A stretch of 64,000 bases of DNA from Castanea sativa (lineage: Eukaryota; Streptophyta; Magnoliopsida; Fagales; Fagaceae), in the NCBI RefSeq assembly GCF_040712315.1, contig NC_134015.1:51181964-51245963 (forward strand), in the 5' to 3' direction. Positions within the stretch are counted from its first letter, which is position 1. Each line of letters opens with the position of its first letter. Shown here one piece after another: positions 46,353 to 56,038 of this stretch. Both the position numbers and the translations under genes were made by a program. The notes under the pieces were generated by a model. That model did no database searches and was not told the origin of the DNA. It worked only from the letters and a program-made list of their open reading frames with translations.

Positions 46353-47318
46353 AATTATTAATCCTCTCTCTATATGTACCTTTTTGTTTTTTTAGAAAAT
46401 TGGGTAAATTTGTGAAATAAATTGTTTAGAGAATATCAAACACAATATAATCATGATTTATCTAGTTTTAAGTTGTTTTATTAAAAAGGTGGTGAGTTTT
46501 AATTAGTTTTAATCAACATAGTGTGTGGGCTAAAACCATATTAAAAACATGGTCAAGGACACAACTAATTTATATTATGGGTTGATAGTAATTCACAGTG
46601 GAAGATTTGAACAACAATAACAATAATTATTCACGTGAAAACCACGTAAAAAGGTATATTATTTAGGTTTAGGAACAATGTTACAAACTTTTCTCTTAAA
46701 AACAAGCCTTCTAAGGTGTTTAGAGAATTATATCTTTTTCTCTATACTCTTCTCTCACTATGTTAGTGATTTTTTTTTTTCAGTGTCCGCCTCCTTCTTT
46801 CCTTCTTTCCCTTAAATTTGCCCTACTTCTAGCTCAAGGATGTGCTACCTCTGTACAATTGGAGATATTTCTATCCCATCAAGCTCTTCCTTCCTCATTC
46901 TCATCATGAACGAAGATTTTTGGGAGTTATTTGTACTACTTAGGCCAGTCATTCAACAATAAATGTGATTGTGTCAAGCAAGTGGCCCTCATTAATGCAT
47001 AAATGATAGTAGATTCATTAACAAGCTTCCTTTGACAATCCTATACATTCCAAAGTTCTTTCTCGGAAGCTTAGTAGGTGTTTTGTCACTATCAGCTCGG
47101 TGTAGATCTTGCCTTCCAATGAAGTCCTCAGTGAGTCTATCCTTGGATCCATGATTATGCACCATTTGGTTTGTGGTCCGAGGCTTGGCTCTTATAGAGA
47201 GGTCTACTCTTAAAGCCTATATTGGGCTTGTTTTAGCCCATGGCCCAATGTTACTTGGGCCTTATAAAACCGTCTTCCTACACATAGTTTACCATTATTT
47301 GTAATTTTAAAATCCATA

Positions 47319-47320
<2 letters not shown>

Positions 47321-47357
<37 letters not shown>
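47321..47357. repeat. (AT)n microsatellite
   Basis: About 18 uninterrupted AT units. Confidence 0.9.
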
Positions 47358-47361
<4 letters not shown>

Positions 47362-49174
47362 CGACGGCATGGGAAAAACTGAGATTCTAAAAATTTTATG
47401 TTGCAACATCACAAGAAGTCAAAAAAAAAATCAAAAGTTTTCATTTTATCAATATCATAGGTTATTCATTCCCCATTTTTCATTATACCAAATACAGTTT
47501 CACATACAAATTAATTTTTAACTCTTTTGTCGAGCCAAACTTGAACACTTACTACTTAATAAACAATGTAAAATGTTCAAGCTCAGCTTAAGTTCAAACC
47601 AAACTTATAAATGATATTCAAGTTCAAGCTTGTCAAAAAGTCTAAAAGATTGAGTTAAGCTTGACTTGACTTGATTTATTGGTCAAGCCAAGCTTGAGCT
47701 CAATATCAAGCTTTTGAGCTTGAGCTCAATAATCCAACACAAATATATTGTCAAGCCTATTTGGTTTTGACAAGGGATTCCAACTGCTATTTACTTAAAA
47801 TATTAGTAAAATCTAAATTTAATTGTTAAACTCATATTAAGCTTATTACCAAACTCATAAACAAACATGGGCTTAGCTTGTTTTGTATTAATCCATAATA
47901 TTCACGAGCTTGTTCATGATCAGTATTTTTTGCCTGGGTTTGGCTTGTTTATTAAACAAGTCTAAAACCAAGGCTTAAGCTTTGCTTATTTAAAACAAAT
48001 ATGAACGAATTTTTATCAAGTCAAACCCAAGTTGTTTATGAACGGCTTGATTCATTTGTAATTTTTGGAACAAACACCATAGTTTTATACCTTAAATCTA
48101 TTAATAAGAAATAAGTTTGTTAGAAAAAGCATGAACTATGGGATTGGACTTCTCCAAATTCACATTTTAAACACACCAAAATATTTTATACGCAATATGT
48201 GCATTTGAGGAGGTTGATAATTTAATATGGTCTACAATATATAGTATTTTTTTTTATTTTGTGGTGATGATAAGATTTGTAAACTTAGGTTTGTGTAAAC
48301 TTAAAAATTTATGTATTATTTAACTTTTATTTTTGAGTATTTTGTAATTTATATCATTATCCTTTTGTTTTAGAAGGATATTATTATTATCATATATCAT
48401 CTTATTTTTATTGAAAGGAAGATAAAATAATATTTCATTTTTGGATAAAGAGCTACATACTTAACTACATCGACTCAAGGTTTTTTAACAACTTCTATAT
48501 TTTTTTAAAAAAAAAAAGTTCTTGTTGCATAAAAGTTATATATAAATAGTCTTTATGAAGAAGGTTATTTTTATTGATAAAATATAGTTAGTGAAGCTGT
48601 CCCCAGCAATTTAATAAGATTTTGTTGTTGATTTACAAAACTCTTTGAATATTATGATCATTAGTTATTAGTGCATGTCATATTTTTTACTTTCTGTTAG
48701 TGTTTCTTTTAAATGTGATAATGTAATCTTTTGATTTGAAATTTTACCCTTTTTGTTGTGAAGGCGCAATAACCAATGATAGAACATCATATTATTTTTC
48801 ATCTACTCAAATTGTAAATCACAACAACAAAAAGTATGTAAGCTTATGCCTAGAATGAACATTGTCAATTGCTTCAAATGAGCAATAATTTGCTTTATTG
48901 GCAGATTAAGAAATATTTGACAAGGTCACTATATATATATATATATAACACGCACACACACCTACCTTGGTTGACTAGCTCAAATCCTAATGAAATTTGT
49001 ATATTCCTTTTTGTGTAGTTATTCCTTAAAATTCAAAGCGAAAAGGTTCATATAAGTTGACTAAATTTCTCTCAACCCGACAGAAAATGCATTTAATTTT
49101 GTTAAAAAAATATTTAGCATCGCACGGGTTAGCGACTAGTTATTATTACTAGTATTAAAAAGGTCAAAAATGAG

Positions 49175-49320
49175 TGAGTGGGAGGGGCTCTGGTCGCTTA
49201 AGCAAGTGGTCTCGATTTCGAGCTCTTATGGATTTTAAGAGAGGTCCTCGCCTTGGTGCCCAACAATACCACGAAGGATTAGTTCTGGAATATAACCTGC
49301 GGATATCTTAGGAAACCAAA
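49175..49320 (+). mobile_element. Probable tRNA-derived SINE fragment
   Basis: GGGGCTCTGGTCGCTTAAGC...GGTCTCGATTTCGAGCTCTT resembles A- and B-box spacing of a tRNA-derived SINE, followed by a body (CCTCGCCTTGGTGCCCAACA, ACCACGAAGGATTAGTTC) whose phrases I associate with a repeated plant family. The poly-A end is not clear. Confidence 0.4.
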
Positions 49321-49581
49321 AGAAAAATGAGAGAACCCTTATCCCAATGGACCCAACCCGTTTCGCAATTGGTTTAGGATGACCCGTTATTGCCAAAACC
49401 CGATTGACCGGACTTGTCTCTCTGGTATAGAAAAAGAAAATTCAAAATTTCCCTTTACTTATCCGGTGTTGGGACATCCTACACACTTGGCATTTTCTAA
49501 TTTCTGAGCAACCAAACAACCCGCTAAACAAAGCTTCTCTCTCTGCCTCTAAGGGACTCTCAGTGAGTCTGAAGAACCCAA

Positions 49582-51051
49582 ATGCGTATCCCCTTCCCAT
49601 GTCAAAAACTCGAAGCTCTGTTTCAAGGTACGAAAACCCTTTTCCCTTTTTCCTTTGTCATCTTTCTATAATTCATTATATGGGCATTTTAAACGTTACT
49701 TAGTTTTTACGTCAAGAAACACTACTGGTAAACAAGTTCAATGGGCAATATAACCTCTGTTTTTTTTGTTTTTTTATTTTTAAATTTTATATGCGTGATG
49801 GCCTCTGGAAATGTTATATTGGGGCTACTGCTATTTTGGTTTATGTGGCCATTTGATTTTTGTTTTGAAAGTTGTGGATGGTTAGTATAGTTTATTTGAG
49901 ATTGCTGACCAGGTGTTTGATAGAATGCCTGTGAGAACTGTACTCTCATGGAACTCAGTTACGGGCTGTTCTCTGTTATTAGTGTTGGTAATAATGGTTT
50001 TAGTACATGCATTTTTTGTTAATGGAATCTTTTAACCTCATAACCAAGAGCTTTGTAATACAGTGGCATTATTTGGTCTTCTTTATGAGCAGAACTAAGT
50101 TCGAATCCTCCCTCCCCCACATATTGTAACAATTATCAAAAAAGAATTTTTTAACCTCATCAAGTTGTTTTTATAAGTAATGAAAATTTTTGTCAAAGAA
50201 AGCACAAACTGAGTACGCTGGGGTGTACTCAGGGGGAAGTTTAATCAATGAAGTTTATTACTTATCAAAAGTATCAGTTAGATAGCAATGCTGAAACCAT
50301 AAGGTTGGGGTCTAAATCCTATCAAATCTCAAGAAAGGTCTGACCAACTTCCTGAGTTTCATGATTTTCCTCCACCTCCATGTGCTATCTTGAAGAATTT
50401 TCACAATCCAGAAACTTGAATCAAAGTTATTGGTCGCCTTTTTAGCTTCACATGTGTGTCTAAGGTCTAAAGGTTGATGCCCCTAGGTGTCTCTAGCATT
50501 TGAAACAGATTATTTTTATAATGATTGAAAAGAAAACCACTAGTAATAGATTACTTTGTTCTGTTAGTGTAGACAAAATGAAATAAACAGACTATATTGA
50601 AGTTTTTTGTTAATTTTTTTTTTCTTTTGGACAGAAAACAACCATTATTGTTGTTTTATAATTTGTTGATATCACTTTTAGTCCTGTAATTTGCAGATTA
50701 CAATATCTCTATTCTCTTTCCATTTATTTGTGTTTAGTTATAACTTATAAGCATGCTACCATCTGTATGGAATTGAATTAATATTTGAAATGCTCATTAA
50801 TATGTGCAGTTGATAGTAATGTTGCCTTTTATATGTCTCTAAGCATGTTTCTATATGATGAACATTTCCATCTCTGCTGTATAGCACATGCACTATATCT
50901 GTTGTAATTTGTGTGCTTGTCCAGATTTTAGTATTAAGTAATTATTAGTTCTGCAGGTGATGGACTGATGAGCAAGCCTTTTTGGCGTGGTTCTTCTACA
51001 TGGAGGAGAGCCACTGCAGCATCAACAGGGGATCCTCAAAATTTGCTTTGA
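49582..51051 (+). CDS. Spliced upstream ORF in the PPR gene leader (46 aa)
   Basis: A likely 5' exon ends CTGTTTCAAG|GTACG at 49627 and a matching acceptor CTGCAG lies at 50951-50956. An ATG at 49582 continues across that junction (49582-49627, 50957-51051) for 46 codons and stops 18 nt before the PPR ATG. A second out-of-frame ATG at 51051 opens an overlapping frame to 51215. If the intron model is right, both would reduce translation of the PPR protein. The splice junction is inferred from signal quality only. Confidence 0.35.
49895..49969 (+). pseudogene. PLS-class PPR fragment inside the PPR gene's leader intron
   Basis: Twenty-five codons reading FEIADQVFDRMPVRTVLSWN plus SVTGC match the 'A..VFD.MP.R.V.SWN.(M/V)I.G' core of PLS-class PPR repeats, which is a different class from the P-type repeats of the downstream gene. 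It is not flanked by further repeats and runs into a stop, so it is an orphan relic. Confidence 0.55.
50044..50145 (+). mobile_element. tRNA-derived SINE
   Basis: About 100 bp with an A-box-like start (AGTGGCATTATTTGGTCTTC), a good B box AGTTCGAATCC (50098-50108), CT-rich CCTCCCTCCCCCAC and the tail ATTGTAACAATTATCAAAAAA. The layout is that of a common plant SINE type. It lies within the PPR leader intron. Confidence 0.55.
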
Positions 51052-51069
51052 TGGGTTTCTCTGACAGAC

Positions 51070-53325
51070 ATGAACAGGTGCTCCATCTTCTTCTCAGACC
51101 ATTGTTTTCGACTCTTCTCTCATTGGTCACACTTGGGTTTTGCTTCAAATTATTTGCCTCTCTTCTGTCTAAGAAGATTTCTGAGCCAGGGACACTCCAT
51201 CTCAGGCTCAACTGATGCCAGACCTTTTCCTGATTATTCCCCCAAGAAACCTACCATCAGAGACTCTGAATTCGTACATCAGATCTCAACAGTAATAAAA
51301 TTACGCCGCTCTGAGCCTCTCCGCCGCATTCTAAAGCCTTATGAATCCAAGTTCAGGCCTGACCACCTAATTTGGGTTCTCATGAACATTAAGAATGACT
51401 ATAAACTGGTTTTGGATTTTTTTGACTGGGGGTGCCTACGGAGAGACCCAACACTAGAAGCCCGTTGTATTGTTGTTCAAATTGCAGTGGCATCAAAGGA
51501 TCCAAAATTAGCTCATGAGCTTATTCGTGAGTTTTGGGCAAAACCCAATTTGGACATTGGTCTTTCATACTCTCATTTTGTTGACAGGTTGATATACACT
51601 TACAAGGACTGGGGTTCAGAGCCCTATGTATTTGATATTTTCTTTCAAGTCCTTGTTGAAGCTGGGTTGTTCAATGAAGCAAGGAAATTCTTTGACAAAC
51701 TGTCGAATTATGGGTTGATTATCTCTGTTAAATCTTGTAATCTATTACTTACTCGTCTCTCAAACAATTCTGATGGGATTGAAATGGCAATAAAGGTTTT
51801 CAACGAATATCCTGAATTGGGTGTTTGTTGGAACACTGCATCATATAATATCATTATTCACTCCCTTTGTCAATTAGGGAAGATAAAAGAAGCCCACAAT
51901 TTACTTGTGCAAATGGAGTTGAGGGGTTTAATGCCTGATGTAGTAAGTTATGGTACTATCATAAGTGGTTATTGTCATCTTGGCGAACTGAAGAAGGTTT
52001 TGAAACTTATTGAGGAAATGCAAATAAAGGGATTGAGGTCAAACCCCTACACCTACAACAGTATAATACTTCTTCTGTGTACGACTGGTAATGTAGTTGA
52101 AGCAGAGAAGGTATTCAGGGAGATGATGAACCAGGGCATTTTTCCAGATCATGTGGTATACACAACTCTTGTTGATGGTTTCTGCAAGTTGGGTAATGTT
52201 CCAACTGCATATAGGCTGCTTGATGAAATGAAGGCTAGGAAAATTGTTCCTGATTGTATAACATATACAGCTATTATTCATGGGTTTTGCCAGACTGGAA
52301 AAATGATGGAAGCAGTTAAACTGTTCCGTGAAATGATTAGTGGAGGGTTGGAACCTGATGAATTTACTTACACAGCACTTATTGATGGTTATTGCAAGGC
52401 AGGTGAGATGAAAGAGGCCTTTGCTCTTCACAACCAAATGGTTCAGACAGGGATTACCCCAAATGTTGTCACTTACACTGCACTTGCTGATGGCCTTTGT
52501 AAAAGAGGTGAGGTAGACACTGCAAATGAGCTTCTTCATGAGATGTGTGAAAAGGGTCTTCAACTTAATGTATGCACTTACAACTCAATTGTTAATGGTC
52601 TTTGTAAAGCTGGAAATCTAGTGCAAGCAGTAAAGCTGATGAAAGAAATGGAGATGGCAGGGTTCCATCCTGATACTATTACTTATACCACTCTCATGGA
52701 CGCTTATTGTAAGATGGGGGAGATGGCTAAGGCGCATGAGCTTCTGCGGGAGATGCTGGATAAAGGTCTTCAACCTACAATTGTCACATTCAATGTGCTC
52801 ATGAATGGGTTTTGTATGTCAGGAATGCTGGATGATGGTGAGAGGCTACTAAAATGGATGTTGGAGAAGGGCATAATGCCAAATGCAACCACTTATAATT
52901 CTCTTATGAAGCATTACTGCATTAGAAATAATATGCGTGCCACAACTGAGATTTACAAGTGCATGTCTGCGCAAGGAGTGATGCCTGATAGCAACACTTA
53001 CAACATTCTAATAAAAGGGCATTGCAAAGCAAGGAATATGAAAGAGGCTTGGTTTTTGCACAGGGAGGTGGTTGAGAAGGGTTTTGATCTCACAGCTAGT
53101 TCCTACAATTCCCTTATCAGAGGTTTTTATAAGAGGAAGAAATTTATGGAGGCTAGGGAACTATTTGAAGAGATGAGAAAACAAGGATTGACTGCAGAGA
53201 AAGATATATACAGCATTTTTGTTGATATGAACTTTGAAGAAGGGAACATGGAAATCACTCTTGAGCTTTGTGATGAGGCAATAGAGAAATGTCTAGTGGA
53301 TAAAGCTATGAATGAAAAGACATAG
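51070..53325 (+). CDS. P-class pentatricopeptide repeat protein, At1g05670-like (751 aa)
   Basis: An organellar RNA-binding protein that would guide processing, stability or translation of particular mitochondrial transcripts; its target is unknown. A single coding exon gives 751 residues, close to the Arabidopsis At1g05670 product as I remember it (about 740). The N-terminal about 45 residues are Ser/Arg/Phe-rich with few acids, suiting a mitochondrial presequence. The conserved lead-in RPFPDYSP and FVHQISTVIKLRRSEPLRRI follow. From about residue 220 there are roughly 14 consecutive 35-residue P-type repeats (pattern TYNxLIxGxCKxGxxxEAxxLxxEMxxKGxxPD) with no E, E+ or DYW tail. The start was chosen as the first ATG in the long frame. 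It has upstream ATGs out of frame. Confidence 0.92.
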   Translation: MNRCSIFFSDHCFRLFSHWSHLGFASNYLPLFCLRRFLSQGHSISGSTDARPFPDYSPKKPTIRDSEFVHQISTVIKLRRSEPLRRILKPYESKFRPDHLIWVLMNIKNDYKLVLDFFDWGCLRRDPTLEARCIVVQIAVASKDPKLAHELIREFWAKPNLDIGLSYSHFVDRLIYTYKDWGSEPYVFDIFFQVLVEAGLFNEARKFFDKLSNYGLIISVKSCNLLLTRLSNNSDGIEMAIKVFNEYPELGVCWNTASYNIIIHSLCQLGKIKEAHNLLVQMELRGLMPDVVSYGTIISGYCHLGELKKVLKLIEEMQIKGLRSNPYTYNSIILLLCTTGNVVEAEKVFREMMNQGIFPDHVVYTTLVDGFCKLGNVPTAYRLLDEMKARKIVPDCITYTAIIHGFCQTGKMMEAVKLFREMISGGLEPDEFTYTALIDGYCKAGEMKEAFALHNQMVQTGITPNVVTYTALADGLCKRGEVDTANELLHEMCEKGLQLNVCTYNSIVNGLCKAGNLVQAVKLMKEMEMAGFHPDTITYTTLMDAYCKMGEMAKAHELLREMLDKGLQPTIVTFNVLMNGFCMSGMLDDGERLLKWMLEKGIMPNATTYNSLMKHYCIRNNMRATTEIYKCMSAQGVMPDSNTYNILIKGHCKARNMKEAWFLHREVVEKGFDLTASSYNSLIRGFYKRKKFMEARELFEEMRKQGLTAEKDIYSIFVDMNFEEGNMEITLELCDEAIEKCLVDKAMNEKT

Positions 53326-53631
53326 CTAATTTGTTGGAGATACTTTGATGTGATTTTTGCGGACTGAAGCTGTCAATTTTGGTTGCATTTACCTGCGTGG
53401 TGGGATAGTATGACATACTAGCCTGTTGTACCCAGAATCATGGTAATTTTTATGTTTGGACTTCTTCAATGGAATTCATGATCTTTTAGATTTAGTACAT
53501 GTGCTGCACAAGTATTCATAACTTAGTAACTGTTGAGATACTGTGATGTCATGTATTCATGAACATATTGGGCTTAAAGATCCTATGTTGAGCAACCTGA
53601 CTAGACCCAGATCATGTCACACACACACACA

Positions 53632-54150
53632 AACAAACTAACAGTCATGCACGTGTGCAGGGGTGCACACACATCATTGGTAGTTTTTCAGCACTATCCC
53701 TTATGTCTACTTGTTTTTTTTTTTTGAGAAGCGCGTTTCAGCAAAGCCAATGCACTTCCAGTAAGTCCCGTGCACAGTTCACAGGACCCACAAATCTCTT
53801 TTTTCAGCAAAACTTTAATTAAAAATAGGTCTCACGACACTATTCATACATTTAAAAATTATTTTGCTACAATATTTTTAGTTTTCAAACACACAAACTA
53901 ACAGTCATGCATGTGTGCAGGGGTGCACACACATCATTGGTAGTTTTCAGCACTATCTCTTACGTCCGCCTTTTTATTTTTTTTGAGAAGCATTTTTCTG
54001 CAAAGCCAATGCACTTCCAGTAGGTCCCGTGCACTGTTCACGAGACCCACAAACTTTTTTTTCAACAAAAATTTCATTAAAAATGGGTCTCACGGCACTA
54101 TTCACACATTTAAAAATTATTTTGCTACAATATTTTTAGTTTTCAACAAA
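53632..54150. repeat. Tandem duplication, about 260-bp unit, each copy containing a MITE
   Basis: Copy 1 is about 53632-53891, copy 2 about 53892-54150. Both start CTAACAGTCATGCAYGTGTG and CAGGGGTGCACACACATCAT, then continue into GCAAAGCCAATGCACTTCCA and the MITE interior ending in TTTGCTACAATATTTTTAGT. The offset is 260. Confidence 0.85.
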
Positions 54151-54172
54151 ATAAGCAGTATCCAAACACACC
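53710..54172 (-). mobile_element. Two Tourist-like MITE copies, same family as 9861-10064
   Basis: Each copy reads, on the plus strand, GTCCCGTGCAC...TCACGACACTATTCA...AAATTATTTTGCTACAATATTTTTAGT. This is the reverse of the family interior seen at 9.9 kb. Only the second copy keeps an intact-looking terminus (AGTATCCAAACACACCC, about 54156-54172). The pair arose through the local tandem duplication. Confidence 0.65.
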
Positions 54173-54385
54173 CTAAGTATGTTGAGATCTTGGATCTCCA
54201 TTTGATTGAGGAAAATATAATTCCTAGGATTTTTGGTTTATAATTTTACGATATCCCATACTTTTAAATTGCTGCTATTTGATTACTTTGATAGATGATA
54301 TAAATATAGATCCCAAAACAATAATATTTTCCATTTTCATTTTAATACCTCTGTTCAGGTGTCATTCATTCTCCTGATCTTACTT

Positions 54386-54800
54386 GAATGGATACAAGAA
54401 TCTTGGTGAAGTAGGTGTTACCAGATAAAAGTTTTGTGAATGGATACAAGAATCTTGGTGAAGTTGGGTTACCAGATAAAATTTTTGTGAAGAAACCGGG
54501 TACTTGCATTCTAGCATTTGGCCAAGAAGAGAAGCTGAAGCAGGTTTTTAGGTATTACCAATTTAAATGGAAATAAAGTCACTTCAAGGGAAAATTTTAG
54601 AGCAAAAAGAGATGAGTTGGATTAGTAATGTCAATTTGACCATAAGTCAGCAGTGTTCACACCACCTTATGTGATTCTTATTTTTTATCTTCTGACCTGG
54701 ATGCTTCCAGCAAAGGAAAAGTACCTCAAAATTTTGTGGCTGTTGCAAAAAGAGTTTCATCAATTGGAGCTCCTTCTCAACTGAAAAGGTACTCTTTGTT
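54386..54800 (+). pseudogene. Exon-like debris, family not recognised, with a 52-bp tandem repeat
   Basis: GAATGGATACAAGAATCTTG...ACCAGATAAAA repeats twice (54386-54437 and 54438-54489). The second copy reads on into NGYKNLGEVGLPDKIFVKK and PGTCILAFGQEEKLKQ, followed by GTTTTT. A further stretch (54714-54788), bounded by CTTCCAG and GTACTC, reads KGKVPQNFVAVAKRVSSIGA. These look like two exons of some gene, but I see no complete gene and no domain. They could be relics or part of an unrecognised downstream exon set. Confidence 0.25.
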
Positions 54801-55550
54801 TCTGTATAAGCTTTTACTTGGTCTCACTCTCATAATGAGCTATACCGATTGTTTGAAAATTACTTTGTACAAATAAATGGCACTGTAATTGCAAAGCATG
54901 ATAATGTTGTAATTGTAAAGAATGAGAACCATATCTTGATTACACTTGATTTGTATGAACCTTGTACTCCAATACAAGTACCTCATCTAAAAATTTTTTC
55001 CGGGTAATTTTTAATTGTTTTTTGTATTATTATACCTTGAGTATTTACCACTTGTTTGAATGGAGGAGAGGGAAGGGGAGGGGTATGGTTTAATGAACCT
55101 TGTTTCGATGTTTTTTAAAAGCAAAGGGGGAGGAGTTCAGAGGGGTTGAGAAGACTTTGCAGTATATCTGTATGTCCTTTGTTACAAGAGTGTTTAAATA
55201 TTTATACGAAGACTAAGACAATGCCTAATACACTGCCTCAGCCAAGAATGGCTTAGAGACTCCCTAATCAACTAGTAACTACTCTTAACAACTTCTAACT
55301 AACTGGTAGTTACATGGACATCCTATCACAGGCTATCATTAGACAACTTATCACTTACAATGACAAGTAATTAGTTGAGCTTCACTGTAATAGCAATTCA
55401 ATTTTCATATACTCTGTGAAATGTTCTGATAGGGACTGCACAACCATGCTTATTTCTGAGTTTTCTCCATAGAAAAGTAGGAGAATAAATTTTCCAGCCA
55501 AAAGTAATATTTGCCCCCCATCTTTGGTTATTTATTAGAAAATAGATTGT

Positions 55551-55554
<4 letters not shown>

Positions 55555-55581
<27 letters not shown>

Positions 55582-55670
55582 GGGGGAGAGTGGCTCGTGG
55601 GGTTTGAATCCCAGTACTCAAGCACCACAAGAGGTGATGTAACCACTGGGTATCCTTCAAACCCTAAGTT
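55555..55670 (-). mobile_element. SINE-like fragment next to a (CA)n run
   Basis: On the minus strand GTGGTTACATCACCTCTTGT...ACTGGGATTCAAACCCCACG has a B-box-like GGGATTCAAACCC and ends at (TA)n(TG)n simple repeats (plus-strand CA run 55552-55571). Confidence 0.4.
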
Positions 55671-56038
55671 CAAAATGCTTATCTTTTTTTCACTAATTCA
55701 TCAATTATTTCTATCAATCATGGGATGGTGGAAAACTGCTAATTTTGGTTCCTTTATATTTTTGTCTTTTGTATATCATATGCATCTAATATCTGTCTAT
55801 ATATTTTACTTTTTCCTAGCTCACATTCAATGTAATTTTTAGGAAATGAGCTAAGCTAGTAGCTTCCAAATGATCCACAATATACGAGAACATGGCACTA
55901 TTGAGCAAAAACTACTAAGGAGCCTGTTTACCCCGTCCACTTTAACACCCACCACACCTCCTTTTCTCTCTCAAAACCAAAAACTAAGAATAATCCTGAA
56001 GATTGCTCTAGAACACTTTCTCAGCAACAACATAGTTA

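Larger units (their letters stand above)
46353..49560. other. Intergenic DNA between BMS1 and the PPR gene
   Basis: No gene seen. 47150-47280 has a 'TGGGCTTGTTTTAGCCCATGGCCCAATG'-like stretch that could be an LTR fragment. 47560-48060 is rich in AAGCTTGAGCTC-type words of an unidentified old repeat. 48930-48965 has (AT)n/(CA)n runs. A SINE-like piece at 49180-49320 is listed separately. Confidence 0.5.
53326..56038. other. Intergenic DNA between the PPR and HIPL genes
   Basis: Holds PPR 3'-flanking DNA, a tandem duplication containing MITE copies, exon-like debris at 54400-54790, and a SINE-like fragment, all listed separately. 55150-55390 has LTR-like text (for example GTTTAAATATTTATACGAAGAC) without a partner. 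No complete gene seen. Confidence 0.5.

Noticed and set aside
52039..52563. 174-codon minus-strand frame inside the PPR gene
   Set aside because: Antisense shadow produced by the regular PPR repeat codon pattern.
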